In this document: one piece after another, positions 50,901 to 58,600 of the stretch
Layout: each line of letters starts with the position of its first letter
How positions within the stretch are numbered: position 1 is the first letter of the stretch
Assembly: GCA_964354155.1 (NCBI GenBank)
Contig: CAYGYG010000004.1
Coordinates: 1 to 64,000 of the forward strand
DNA from: CAYGYG01 sp964354155
GTDB lineage: Bacteria > Hydrothermota > Tepidihabitantia > SM23-42 > CAYGYG01
DNA length: 64,000 nucleotides
Reading direction: 5' to 3'
Made by a program: the position numbers and the translations under genes
Notes under the pieces: generated by a model
What the model saw: the letters and a program-made list of their open reading frames with translations, nothing else
Databases searched by the model: none
What the model was told of the DNA's origin: nothing

Positions 50901-51806
50901 TCTAAGAGAAAAGACCTCTTGCCCAATCAAGTCTATGTCGGGTCTTGCGTTCTCTAGCCAATCGCAAATAGATATCTTCTTCTGTAAATCAATGCAAATC
51001 GCGACCAGCCTGTCCTTTTCATCAACATAGTTGTTCCTGGTATCTGTCAATGCTTTTGACCTCAATTCCACTTGGTTCTTAAGGATGATTTCTTCCGGGT
51101 ACTTGAATGCTTTCGGTTGTCCGACGCGGATTATTAGACCTTTCGATATTTCGCTCTTTAAGTGAGAGGCGATATTGTCCAATGCTTGATCAACAGCATT
51201 GTTCGTATGTGAAACCAATAACAAACTGCGTGAAGTGCGATACAGCTCTTTTGCTATTGCGCCTATTGTATGTGTCTTTCCAGTCCCCGGCGGTCCCCAT
51301 ATGAAGGTCGTTTCGCTGCCCAGACTGTAAAGCAGAGCTTTGTATTGTTCGTCGTTAAGATTACCTCTGTCAACATTTTTGGGCAACGCAATCCTGGGCT
51401 CTGACAATCCCAGAATTCTGTCGCCCGCCGGATTGGGCTTTTCACCAATCGCCTCTATTCGCTCAATCAGCTTCTTCATCAACATTGACAGATCGCTTTG
51501 CAGTGTGGCATGCGGTACAAATGGGCCTATATCTAATGGTATGTTCAGTAGCAGTTTTAAGCCCTCATAAGCTATAATCGAAACATCAATTGGGGGTCTT
51601 CCCTGAATAATCAGAGAACCGGGTGCACCATCGGGTATGTTTAGTATCGAATCTATGATGAACGAGTACTGAAAACCACCGGCTTTTTGGGACAGCTTGA
51701 TGCCATTTGTCAAAGGTATTGCATTCAAAATGCTTCTTCTCTTTGCGACCTCGATTTCGTCACTCAAGGCTTCTCGAAATTGTAACAATAGAGAGGGCAA
51801 TTTCAT
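47916..51806 (-). CDS. SF1 helicase-PLD nuclease fusion, Mokosh type II (MkoC)-like defence protein
   Basis: 1296 residues. An N-terminal domain (1-~150) is followed by a split SF1 UPF1/DNA2-like helicase: Walker A GPPGTGKTHT (171-178), Walker B/DEAS (~705), GDFKQLPP, then HGFQGREAEIVIFD and YNVALTRAKNRLI. Between Walker A and DEAS lies a ~400-residue coiled-coil-rich insertion. Residues ~1045-1160 form a phospholipase-D nuclease with one HKD motif (HEKLVFIDDN ... SGSLN). Two zinc ribbons (CPICNG ... ; CHKCSAPY ...) finish the protein. The helicase-plus-PLD order is that described for type II Mokosh anti-phage systems. The gene is visibly AT-richer than its neighbours and lies in a repeat-bounded segment. 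Confidence 0.82.
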   Translation of the reverse strand: MKLPSLLLQFREALSDEIEVAKRRSILNAIPLTNGIKLSQKAGGFQYSFIIDSILNIPDGAPGSLIIQGRPPIDVSIIAYEGLKLLLNIPLDIGPFVPHATLQSDLSMLMKKLIERIEAIGEKPNPAGDRILGLSEPRIALPKNVDRGNLNDEQYKALLYSLGSETTFIWGPPGTGKTHTIGAIAKELYRTSRSLLLVSHTNNAVDQALDNIASHLKSEISKGLIIRVGQPKAFKYPEEIILKNQVELRSKALTDTRNNYVDEKDRLVAICIDLQKKISICDWLENARPDIDLIGQEVFSLREQERERNRLEAAFLSIQQELPEAHRDLSHAKECLESRITRSALSRRIDELRQTIRANKMIFTSTIGDVSNLCCVLQLLEKITPIRYELSTLPRIQEQESAVNTTMVQIESFETQLREKNNCLSDAKKALDETLRTGALMRMWKRLPKPETQKNIVDAYKNDVDHLNHSIAAKIQELTRERAMLQRIIDLTRHIDPYRHLKSIVDTDDDLKEKNKTVNRLKAAIRDDISEVKSSLVRLVSIEKNTDIFCRTYNRSPDEVMHDAEEKISLNERLEQEYTHIRDCCNISREKIQKDLSHKLNCVRSWGLSDSDISTAENMYASLTEAYSKALLEYSGLDIEQLKDQYAKHNDEIARFNRLIAEIDERLKDVEKEIVSKALIVVSTLTKAYRDDNIQGRSFDTVVLDEASMAPIPALWVSASLAKASIVIIGDFKQLPPIVLSEKKETREWLGRDIFDKSGMIDKYRKKETPEYFVALKEQKRLPPQICSISNGLFYHDLVTKPDFKLNDISLWYDEAWGYHKNYVLLVDTGSIKAWVTSVTRGGSTSRLNFLSATICLDIAGRLLKKGRPARNDESEPHRIFIISPYRAHSKLLKIMINEENLSNDVSADTVHGFQGREAEIVIFDLVVDQPHFKVNLFMPQNDEALKRLYNVALTRAKNRLIIVGNFQYCLKLGKKAFLGANVIPFLINRAKFRMVEARDLVPAGVMSRAATSSFLVAGGKIEPPGDRSVMTQEAFYRLFFDDIKTARKRIVIYSPFIASDRLSLLEVYLRSAIENKVGVYVITKAFRERPAHELAAYRKNEAHLKEMGAHIIHKLRMHEKLVFIDDNILWSGSLNTLSYSNTQEVMERRDNAKVFDDYATALRMEDLVGIINTSGESCPICNGEMIAVEGADDPYYWECIKGRNCYSRSIDRPHPVDGVFLCHKCSAPYKYHFTNNKPIWRCTSNNRHHMKMFASHLKLPKMLALIPKNELKTVCKFFAISKDVVIMTNAQLPFN

Positions 51807-51860
51807 TAGATCTCCGTCTTGAGGCCCTACGTGGTCAGGCTGAAGAATAGAAATGACTCG

Positions 51861-53099
51861 TCACTCTACCACCGCTACTTTCGCTGTGACCGCCCGACCG
51901 TCAGATTCCAGTCGCGCGAAATAGATGCCGGGACTAAGGTGAAGAGCAATCGGGCATCGGGCAAAGGGCATAGGGCAAAGAGAAAGAGATGACACTAGCT
52001 TCCCGGCAACGTCGTAGATCTGCAATCTGGCTTGTGGCGCGTGGTTTGTGGCTAATAACCTGATACCTTGTCTTGCCGTCGTCGGGTTTTGTATGATCTT
52101 CAATCCTGCATCGTGTATCGTGGATCGTGCATCGGTCTTTCCCTCCTCCACCCATACCCCACCATCCGTGGTTTTCAGGATGGTGCCATAATACCCTACC
52201 GCATAACCAGTTAGCGCATCCATAGGGAAATGGACGGAGCAAAGCGAGTTGCCGGTGCCCGACTGGGGGACCCAGTTCTCTCCTCCATTCGTAGTCTTGA
52301 TGATTCTGCCACCGTCGCCAACTACATACCCGGCTAGAGCATCCACGGGAAAATGGACACAGCGAAAATAGGTGCCCGGGGTCTGGATGGCCCAGTTCGC
52401 TCCTCCATCCGTGGTCTTGAGAATGGTGCTAAGAGGCCCCACGGCATACCCGGTTAGAACGTCGACGGGGAAATGGACAGACTCAAGCCAATCAGGTGTG
52501 CCCGAGATCTGGCGGACCCAGTTCGCTCCTCCATCCGCAGTCTTTAGGATGGTGCCCGAGTACCCCACTACATATCCGGTCAGAGCATCCACCGGGAAAT
52601 GAAGGGACCAGAGATCTGAGGTCGTGCCCGGGGTCAGGGACTCCCAATCTGCTCCGCCATCGGTTGTCTTCAGGATGGTGCTAATCTGCCCCACGGCATA
52701 GCCGGTTAGAGTGTCCACGGGGAAGCAAACGGAGTACAGTCCAAGGGTCGTGCCCGACGTCTGGGCGAACCAGTTGGCTCCTCCATTCGTGGTCTTCAGG
52801 ATAGTACCGGAGTCGCCCACGGCATAGCCGGTTTGTACATCCAGGGGAAAATGGACGGAGTTAAGAGTCCTGGTTGTACCCGAGGTCTGGCTGATCCAGT
52901 TCACTCCTCCGTCCGTGGTCTTCAGAATGATTGAAACGCCGAACGCTCCACCTACAGCATATCCGCTTAGCGCATCCGCAGGGAAATAAACGGACCTAAG
53001 AACCCTGGTTGTGCCCGAGGTCTGAGAAAACCAGCCGGCTAGAACCAAGCAAGGCAGGATAAATAACCCAGCCAACAGCGAGACCACTCCGTTTTTCAC
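51861..53099 (-). CDS. secreted YCF48-like repeat protein with C-terminal sorting domain (copy 1)
   Basis: 412 residues from a GTG at 53099 (GGAGG upstream). A signal peptide (VVSLLAGLFILPCLVLAG) leads into seven to eight repeats of ~43 residues of the form SVHFPVDxLTGYAVGxxGTILKTTDGGxNW...QTSGT, the YCF48/BNR type beta-propeller blade. The last ~75 residues are a T9SS type A domain (ARLQIYDVAGKLV ... PGIYFARLESDGR). It is a close paralog of 54200-55471 on the other strand. Probably a surface protein; no ligand is predicted. Confidence 0.85.
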   Translation of the reverse strand: MKNGVVSLLAGLFILPCLVLAGWFSQTSGTTRVLRSVYFPADALSGYAVGGAFGVSIILKTTDGGVNWISQTSGTTRTLNSVHFPLDVQTGYAVGDSGTILKTTNGGANWFAQTSGTTLGLYSVCFPVDTLTGYAVGQISTILKTTDGGADWESLTPGTTSDLWSLHFPVDALTGYVVGYSGTILKTADGGANWVRQISGTPDWLESVHFPVDVLTGYAVGPLSTILKTTDGGANWAIQTPGTYFRCVHFPVDALAGYVVGDGGRIIKTTNGGENWVPQSGTGNSLCSVHFPMDALTGYAVGYYGTILKTTDGGVWVEEGKTDARSTIHDAGLKIIQNPTTARQGIRLLATNHAPQARLQIYDVAGKLVSSLSLCPMPFARCPIALHLSPGIYFARLESDGRAVTAKVAVVE

Positions 53100-53406
53100 A
53101 CGACCTCCATCACGGCAGACTCCGCAGCTTTGTCCATCTGCCATTCTCTACAGCGTATTATACAACTTGTCGGGCCAGATTGTCAATTGCTTTGTTGTCA
53201 TCATCAGGGCCATATGAACCGGTGCCGCTAGGCGATTTGATATCAATTCCTGATATCAAACGGAGACGAGATGGACATCGAGGTAGACTAATCAGGACGT
53301 ATGCAGATGGATGCAGATTGCCGCTTCGGTGGGCTCCTCGGAATCACGGATAAACCTGCATAAATCCCGATTGACGGGACGCGAAACCTCGCTATAATAG
53401 CACCAG

Positions 53407-53460
53407 CGTATCAGAAGATCAGACGATCAGTTGGCAGGATATCAGAAAATCGGCATATCG
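53407..53460. repeat. short ATCAG-rich repeat tract
   Basis: Several ATCAG/GATCAG units (ATCAGAAGATCAGACGATCAG, then CAGGATATCAG). A related tract occurs in inverted orientation near 54044-54085 (CTGATCTCCTGATCTGCC ... CTGATATCCTGG), so the two flank the tRNA fragment. The gap 53100-54199 otherwise holds the tRNA piece, the right island repeat and a hairpin. Confidence 0.4.
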
Positions 53461-53509
53461 GCAAGTAATCGGCTGTTCCCTGTGCCCTCTCTTGCTGAAT
53501 CCTGCTTGT

Positions 53510-53550
53510 GCCCCGCTAGCTCAATGGTAGAGCGGCGGATTCTTAATCCG
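53510..53550 (+). pseudogene. 5' half of tRNA-Lys(CTT), truncated
   Basis: The sequence fits a tRNA exactly through the anticodon arm: acceptor GCCCCGC, bases TA, D-arm GCTC-AATGGTA-GAGC, and anticodon arm GCGGA-TTCTTAA-TCCG with anticodon CTT. The expected closing C of the stem is an A, and no variable loop, T-arm or 3' acceptor follows. So only the first 41 bases remain, ending at the anticodon stem, a place where tyrosine integrases cross over. Confidence 0.75.
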
Positions 53551-53660
53551 AAAAGGCCATATTCCCAGATCCCCTTCAACTTCATGAGAAATCGCATAGA
53601 TGTGCTCCAGAATACGGTTTGCACCTTTCTGGCCATCTGAAGGAAATCTGTCCATTACCA

Positions 53661-53700
53661 TACGATTCCGTCTAGACTTGGCACAAATCTGGCACAAGGG
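53661..53700. repeat. right 40-bp imperfect direct repeat, candidate island boundary
   Basis: Begins TACGATTCCG and ends ATCTGGCACAAGGG; 33 of 40 bases match 46875-46914. It lies 110 bases downstream of the tRNA-Lys fragment and runs into a strong hairpin. Confidence 0.6.
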
Positions 53701-53724
53701 CCGGCAGACCACTGCCGGCCCTTG
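53695..53724. terminator. 12-bp stem hairpin AAGGGCCGGCA/TGCCGGCCCTT
   Basis: A perfect stem with a six-base loop (GACCAC) but no following T-run, so it may be a terminator-like or processing structure. Confidence 0.45.
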
Positions 53725-54199
53725 GTCAGATCATATTCATTAGTTGTGGACGCGCCGGACCACGGCACCCAATCCCTAATCCGGCCGTGGTGCGGCCTGC
53801 AACAGCCACGGCCGCGCCAGACAGAATCCGGATAGGTATTTATGCCCATTTCTGCAAGGATCGCTATAAAGCCGCTCTAGCGTGTCCCTTAAATGGGTAG
53901 GGGTAGACCATTTTTGGAACAGCTGGGGATTTCGGTCTATTGGAGGCTACATTGGCACGAGGTTAGCTCTAACATGGAGGCTGTTCGCACGACTGTGTAG
54001 TGAAAATCAGGCAATGTGCTGTCAGGAAGACCTACCGCCGCCGGTCAGCTGATCTCCTGATCTGCCTATCACTGATATCCTGGTGCCCGGGTCTGTTACA
54101 TCCCTCCGCGCCACCTTCTACACGCGACCCGGCAGACATGATGATACCCGTTGACGCGAGCAAAAATCTGCCTACAATTCATTCTGCCATGGAGGTTTG

Positions 54200-55471
54200 A
54201 TGAAAAATGGCATGGTCTTGTTTTTTGCGGGGCTTCTGATCCTTGCACGCCCGGTTTCAGCCGGCTGGTTCACTCAGTCCTCCGGCGGGCTTGAATCGCT
54301 GGAGTCTGTCTATTTTCCTGTGGATCCCCTGACAGGTTATACCGTAGGGTATCATGGTGCGATCTTCAAGACAACGAATGGAGGAAACAACTGGTTCAGA
54401 CAGACTTCAGGCACCACCGAGCGTTTAAATTCTGTCCACTTCCCTGTGGATGGTCTTACTGGATATGCGGTTGGCGGACGTTTCAACAGCTTCTGCACCA
54501 TCCTCAAGACCACTGACGGGGGCGCCAGATGGGACACCTTGAGCTCGACCGCATGGGCTGACCTTTGCTCCGTTCATTTCCCAGTCGATGTTCAAACGGG
54601 GTATGCCGTTGGGCGCTTCGGTGTCATCATCAAGACCACCAACGCAGGGGCCAACTGGATCACACAAAGTTCGGGCACGAGCGAGCAGCTTCGCTCGGTC
54701 CATTTCCCTGAGGATGCCCTGACCGGCTACACCGTCGGCTACTATGGCACTATCCTGAAAACGACGAATGGCGGGGCGGACTGGATTCCTCAAACCGCGG
54801 GCACCAGTCAGAATCTATATTCCGTTCACTTCCCGGTGGATAGCCTTGTTGGCCACGCGGTTGGTCAAGTGGGCACATTCCTGAAAACAACCAATGGCGG
54901 AGCGAGCTGGACACTGGACACTTCGAATACGAATTGGTTCCTTACGTCAGTCCACTTTCCGGTCGATGCTCTAACGGGATATGCCGTTGGAGACCCTGAT
55001 CTCATTGTGAAGACCACGGATGGCGGTGCAAGCTGGCGTGCCCAGACCTCGGGCGTGAGTAGCCACCTCACATCGGTCAATTTCCCAATTGACACCCAAA
55101 CCGGCTATGTGGTCGGATATGGAGCCACCATTCTGAAGACCACGGATGGCGGCGTATGGGTGGAAGAAAAGAGAGATCTGCGAATCGAGAGGGCACAAAT
55201 TAGACTGGGCCAGAACAAACCGAATCCCTTCTTCCGCACTACCGTTATTCAGTTTGAATTGCCGAACGCCGCCCACGTTCAAGTAACCGTATACAATGCA
55301 GCAGGCCAACGCGTGAAGATTCTTATTGACGCAACACTGTGCGCCGGCTATCACACGTGCGTCTGGAACGGTCGAGATGAGCAAGGCGCGATGGTTAGAT
55401 CAGGCATATACTTCTATCGGCTTACGGCACGCGATTTTGACGCCGCGAAGCCGATGGTGATTGTGAGGTAG
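54200..55471 (+). CDS. secreted YCF48-like repeat protein with C-terminal sorting domain (copy 2)
   Basis: 423 residues from the ATG at 54200 (GGAGG at 54191-54195). It has the same plan as copy 1: a signal peptide (MVLFFAGLLILARPVSAG), about seven blades (SVHFPVDALTGYAVG ... IVKTTDGGASW) and a T9SS type A domain (NKPNPFFRTTVIQFELP ... VTVYNAAGQRVKIL ... SGIYFYRLTA). The two genes point away from each other and flank the tRNA fragment. A perfect hairpin (55593-55618) separates it from the convergent peptidase gene. Confidence 0.85.
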   Translation: MKNGMVLFFAGLLILARPVSAGWFTQSSGGLESLESVYFPVDPLTGYTVGYHGAIFKTTNGGNNWFRQTSGTTERLNSVHFPVDGLTGYAVGGRFNSFCTILKTTDGGARWDTLSSTAWADLCSVHFPVDVQTGYAVGRFGVIIKTTNAGANWITQSSGTSEQLRSVHFPEDALTGYTVGYYGTILKTTNGGADWIPQTAGTSQNLYSVHFPVDSLVGHAVGQVGTFLKTTNGGASWTLDTSNTNWFLTSVHFPVDALTGYAVGDPDLIVKTTDGGASWRAQTSGVSSHLTSVNFPIDTQTGYVVGYGATILKTTDGGVWVEEKRDLRIERAQIRLGQNKPNPFFRTTVIQFELPNAAHVQVTVYNAAGQRVKILIDATLCAGYHTCVWNGRDEQGAMVRSGIYFYRLTARDFDAAKPMVIVR

Positions 55472-55592
55472 TTGGATAGAAGAGCGGTCGGGTGCGACAG
55501 AAAAACTTGAGGCCCGGTCGATTCGAAAACTTGCCACGCCCTTCGGTCTGACGGTACGCAGCCCATTATTCGGTGTGCGCAGTAAGAAACCA

Positions 55593-55618
55593 GGGGTCGG
55601 TGATGAACCACCGACCCC
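55593..55618. terminator. bidirectional hairpin between convergent genes
   Basis: GGGGTCGGTG (55593-55602) and CACCGACCCC (55609-55618) form a perfect ten-base stem with a six-base loop. It sits between the 3' ends of two convergent genes; no long T-run follows on either strand. Confidence 0.6.
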
Positions 55619-55647
55619 AGTGCTATTCTCGTCTGCGGCGGTCGGCG

Positions 55648-58600
55648 CTATCTCGCCAGCACCACCTTCTTGCGGTTCAAGTAGGTTCCCGCTTCGAGTT
55701 CGACGAAGTAAACGCCGCTGGCCACGTTCTTGGCATCCCATTGCAGCCTGTAGATACCCGCCGCCTCAACTTTGTGCTTGACTGTGGCGACGACGCGTCC
55801 GGTTACGTCATAGATCCTCATCCTGACGCGGCTGGGACGAGCCAGTCCGTAGTCGATCGTTGTACGTCGGTTGAACGGATTCGGCCTGGGCGCTTTCAGG
55901 TAGAACCGAAACGGTATCTTCCCGCCTTCGTCTTCCTGGACCCCGCTTCCGCCGGCCAAGGCCTGTTCCTTCGGTTTTTCGTACTGTTCCCAGATGATTC
56001 GGTGGCAGTACACGTTCGAACCGGAGAGTTTCTTCAGGATCAGCCGGGCGTTCTTTGCTATAATCGTCTGGGGCACCCAGTATGTGAACCGGTTGATGCC
56101 GGGCTTGAGCTTCACGTTCGTCTGGATACGACTGTCGACTCGAACCCTGACCCAGGACTCACCCTTCCGAATATCCAAGCCGGCAGTCTCAGGGTCATGA
56201 ACTTCAAAGGCGTCGCTTTCTCGGCTGCCGGATTTGGCCTGGGGCAGGTAGAGCTCAAGCGTGACACGGTACTTGGCTGACGTATCAGTGTGGGGCAAGA
56301 AGTAGATCAGACTATCCTTGGCGTAGTCGCACTTGACCGAATCGAGGGTAATTCCGCCGGTCCGCCGGTGTGTGAACGGCGTCGAGTCACCGAGTTCCAT
56401 GTAGTAGTAGGGGAATGGGAATCCTGTTCCTGCGAATCCCCACATGAGCGGTTCCTGGGTGAAGTTCTGCTTCAATCTCAAAGTCTCACCGGCCACCTCC
56501 GTCCAGAAGCTGAAGGTGTAAAGGTTGAAGAAGTCCATCCAGACTTCGCTGTGAGCGTATAGCGATGGATACTCGGTATTGCTCAGGACCTGCGGTTGCG
56601 TACCCCAGCCCTCGCCCATAGCATCCCAGCGCCGACCCATGATCAGAGGATTGGCTTCGGTCTCCTCTTCCCAGAGCACATATTCCTTCGAGATAGTCGG
56701 GTATTTCGCAACGTTGGTGGTGACGGTCACGGTATCCACCCTGAATCCTTCACCGCCAGCGTAAGCAAGGTATCGGATTACTGCATAGTCGCTGTTGACC
56801 TTTTCCGCCCAGACCACCGATATGTTCCCACCATAGCATTCAATCGAGGGACAGGTCGAAGAATCGGACGAGACAGAGATGTTGCCGGTTGTCCACTCAG
56901 AAGCCATTTTCACGCCATAGTAGATGTCCGACGGTTCATACTGATCAGGTGGGCGAGCCCAGGTCATGTATGGAATGCCATAGTAGTCCGTGGCAATCGA
57001 TGGCGCCCGCGTGCGCGGGTTGTCGGGGAAGGATAGCGAATCCGGCGTCCATGAGTCGACGACCTCGGTGTACTGCGACTGAGGGTCGTTGTAAGGAAAC
57101 CGCAGGTACTTGATATTATCCTCAAACCAGCCCGCAAGGATCTCAGTCCTTGCCTTGAAGCCGATGTGGACGGTATCGTAGCAGAAGCTGATGCTCGGAG
57201 CCGAGTACACCTCGGAACTCACCATCGGCGGTGCTGCGGCGATTGTGCACGGCTGAGCCCAGAAGTAGCTCGAGGAATCCTTGAAGCTATAGATGATGTA
57301 CTTCTCGGTCTCATCAAGCCAGGCAATGACCTTTTTCTCGCCATCTTCGCTTGTCGCAAGGGCTGGGAAGATGCCTTCTCCAATATAGGTAGTGTCCCAC
57401 GACTGTCCAACATCACTTGACACCGAATAGAACACCGCCAACGGCAGCGTATCCCAAGGCGGATAGTTGTCAAACCATGCCCGATGCAGGTTACCACAAT
57501 AGTCCCGCAGGATTTTGCGAGCGTTGTTCTTGGCGGTCAAGGGAGTAGGCCAGCTATTCGTATAAGTCTTCTTAAAGACCACGATGTTGTCGTTTGTGCT
57601 AATGCGCTTAGTCCACAGTGTCCTGAGCCAACCGTCCGTTGTCCAGGCCGACTGCGGGAAAAAATTATTTGACGTTGCCGAGGGAGAAACGAGAATCCGA
57701 GGTCCCCATTCATCGCCATGTCGTGCTCGGACGAATACCCTATTTTCGTTCTCATAGACAAAGTACCTGCCTGCAACATTCTGAGAATATCCGTAGTCAG
57801 TTCTTGCCCGGCTTGGCTCGACCACTTTCCACTCTTCAATAGGCACGTAGCGTTGGAGCAACTTCACCCACTTGAAGATGTAGCTTCTCAGGTTGTACAC
57901 TACGCCACCATGGCTACTCACGCCCATATATACATAGTCTTTTCCACTAGAAAGATGGAAGTATTGTTCATCTATCTCGTATATCTCTGTCCACGGCGAT
58001 GAGGGTCCGAATCCCCGGTAGCATACATGCAGCACAAACCCGAAGCTAGTACGATGGCTACCGAATGCAACCACAAGCCGACCGCCTTTGTCATACGCGA
58101 TGGATGGCGGACAGGGGTCATAGTACGGGATGTTGGAAAACTCGTACCACGTAAACGTCCCGGCCGTATTAGAAAGCTCATGACCCGCAACCCCCGCTCG
58201 CCAGTAGTTAGTCCCCTGATCATATCGATTCACCGCAACGAAGATGCTGTCGCCGGCAATGCATATCGCCGGAGGCGATACCAAATCCGGACGCTGAATA
58301 TCGTAGCTGAGATGCAGAATGTTACTCCAATGCCACACGTACAACCCGGCCTCATTGGTCGTTCTGAAGAGGTGGACGTAATCAACCCACCAGTTGGAAC
58401 CCTTTGGCTGCCTGTATGCATAGACGATGTGCGGATTGTTGGCCGCATCAACAGTGATCACCGCGTACACAGGCTCGGCCGATAGTGGGTACGAAGGGGG
58501 TATTAGGGGGAGAGCGTCCGAGAACGTGTTCCCGCCGTCCGTTGAAGCTCGATAGAATCCTTGATACTCATAGTCACCGACCTTCATCGAATAGACTATA

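Noticed and set aside
53403..53460. Possible CRISPR array in the ATCAG repeats
   Set aside because: Units are under 12 bases, irregular and without spacers of constant length; no cas genes are present.
53510..53590. Intact tRNA-Lys
   Set aside because: The first 41 bases fit well, but there is no T-arm or 3' acceptor strand after the anticodon stem within the next 100 bases.
54000..54200. 66-codon plus-strand frame before the second YCF48-like gene
   Set aside because: No ribosome site, overlaps repeat sequence and shows no protein-like pattern.
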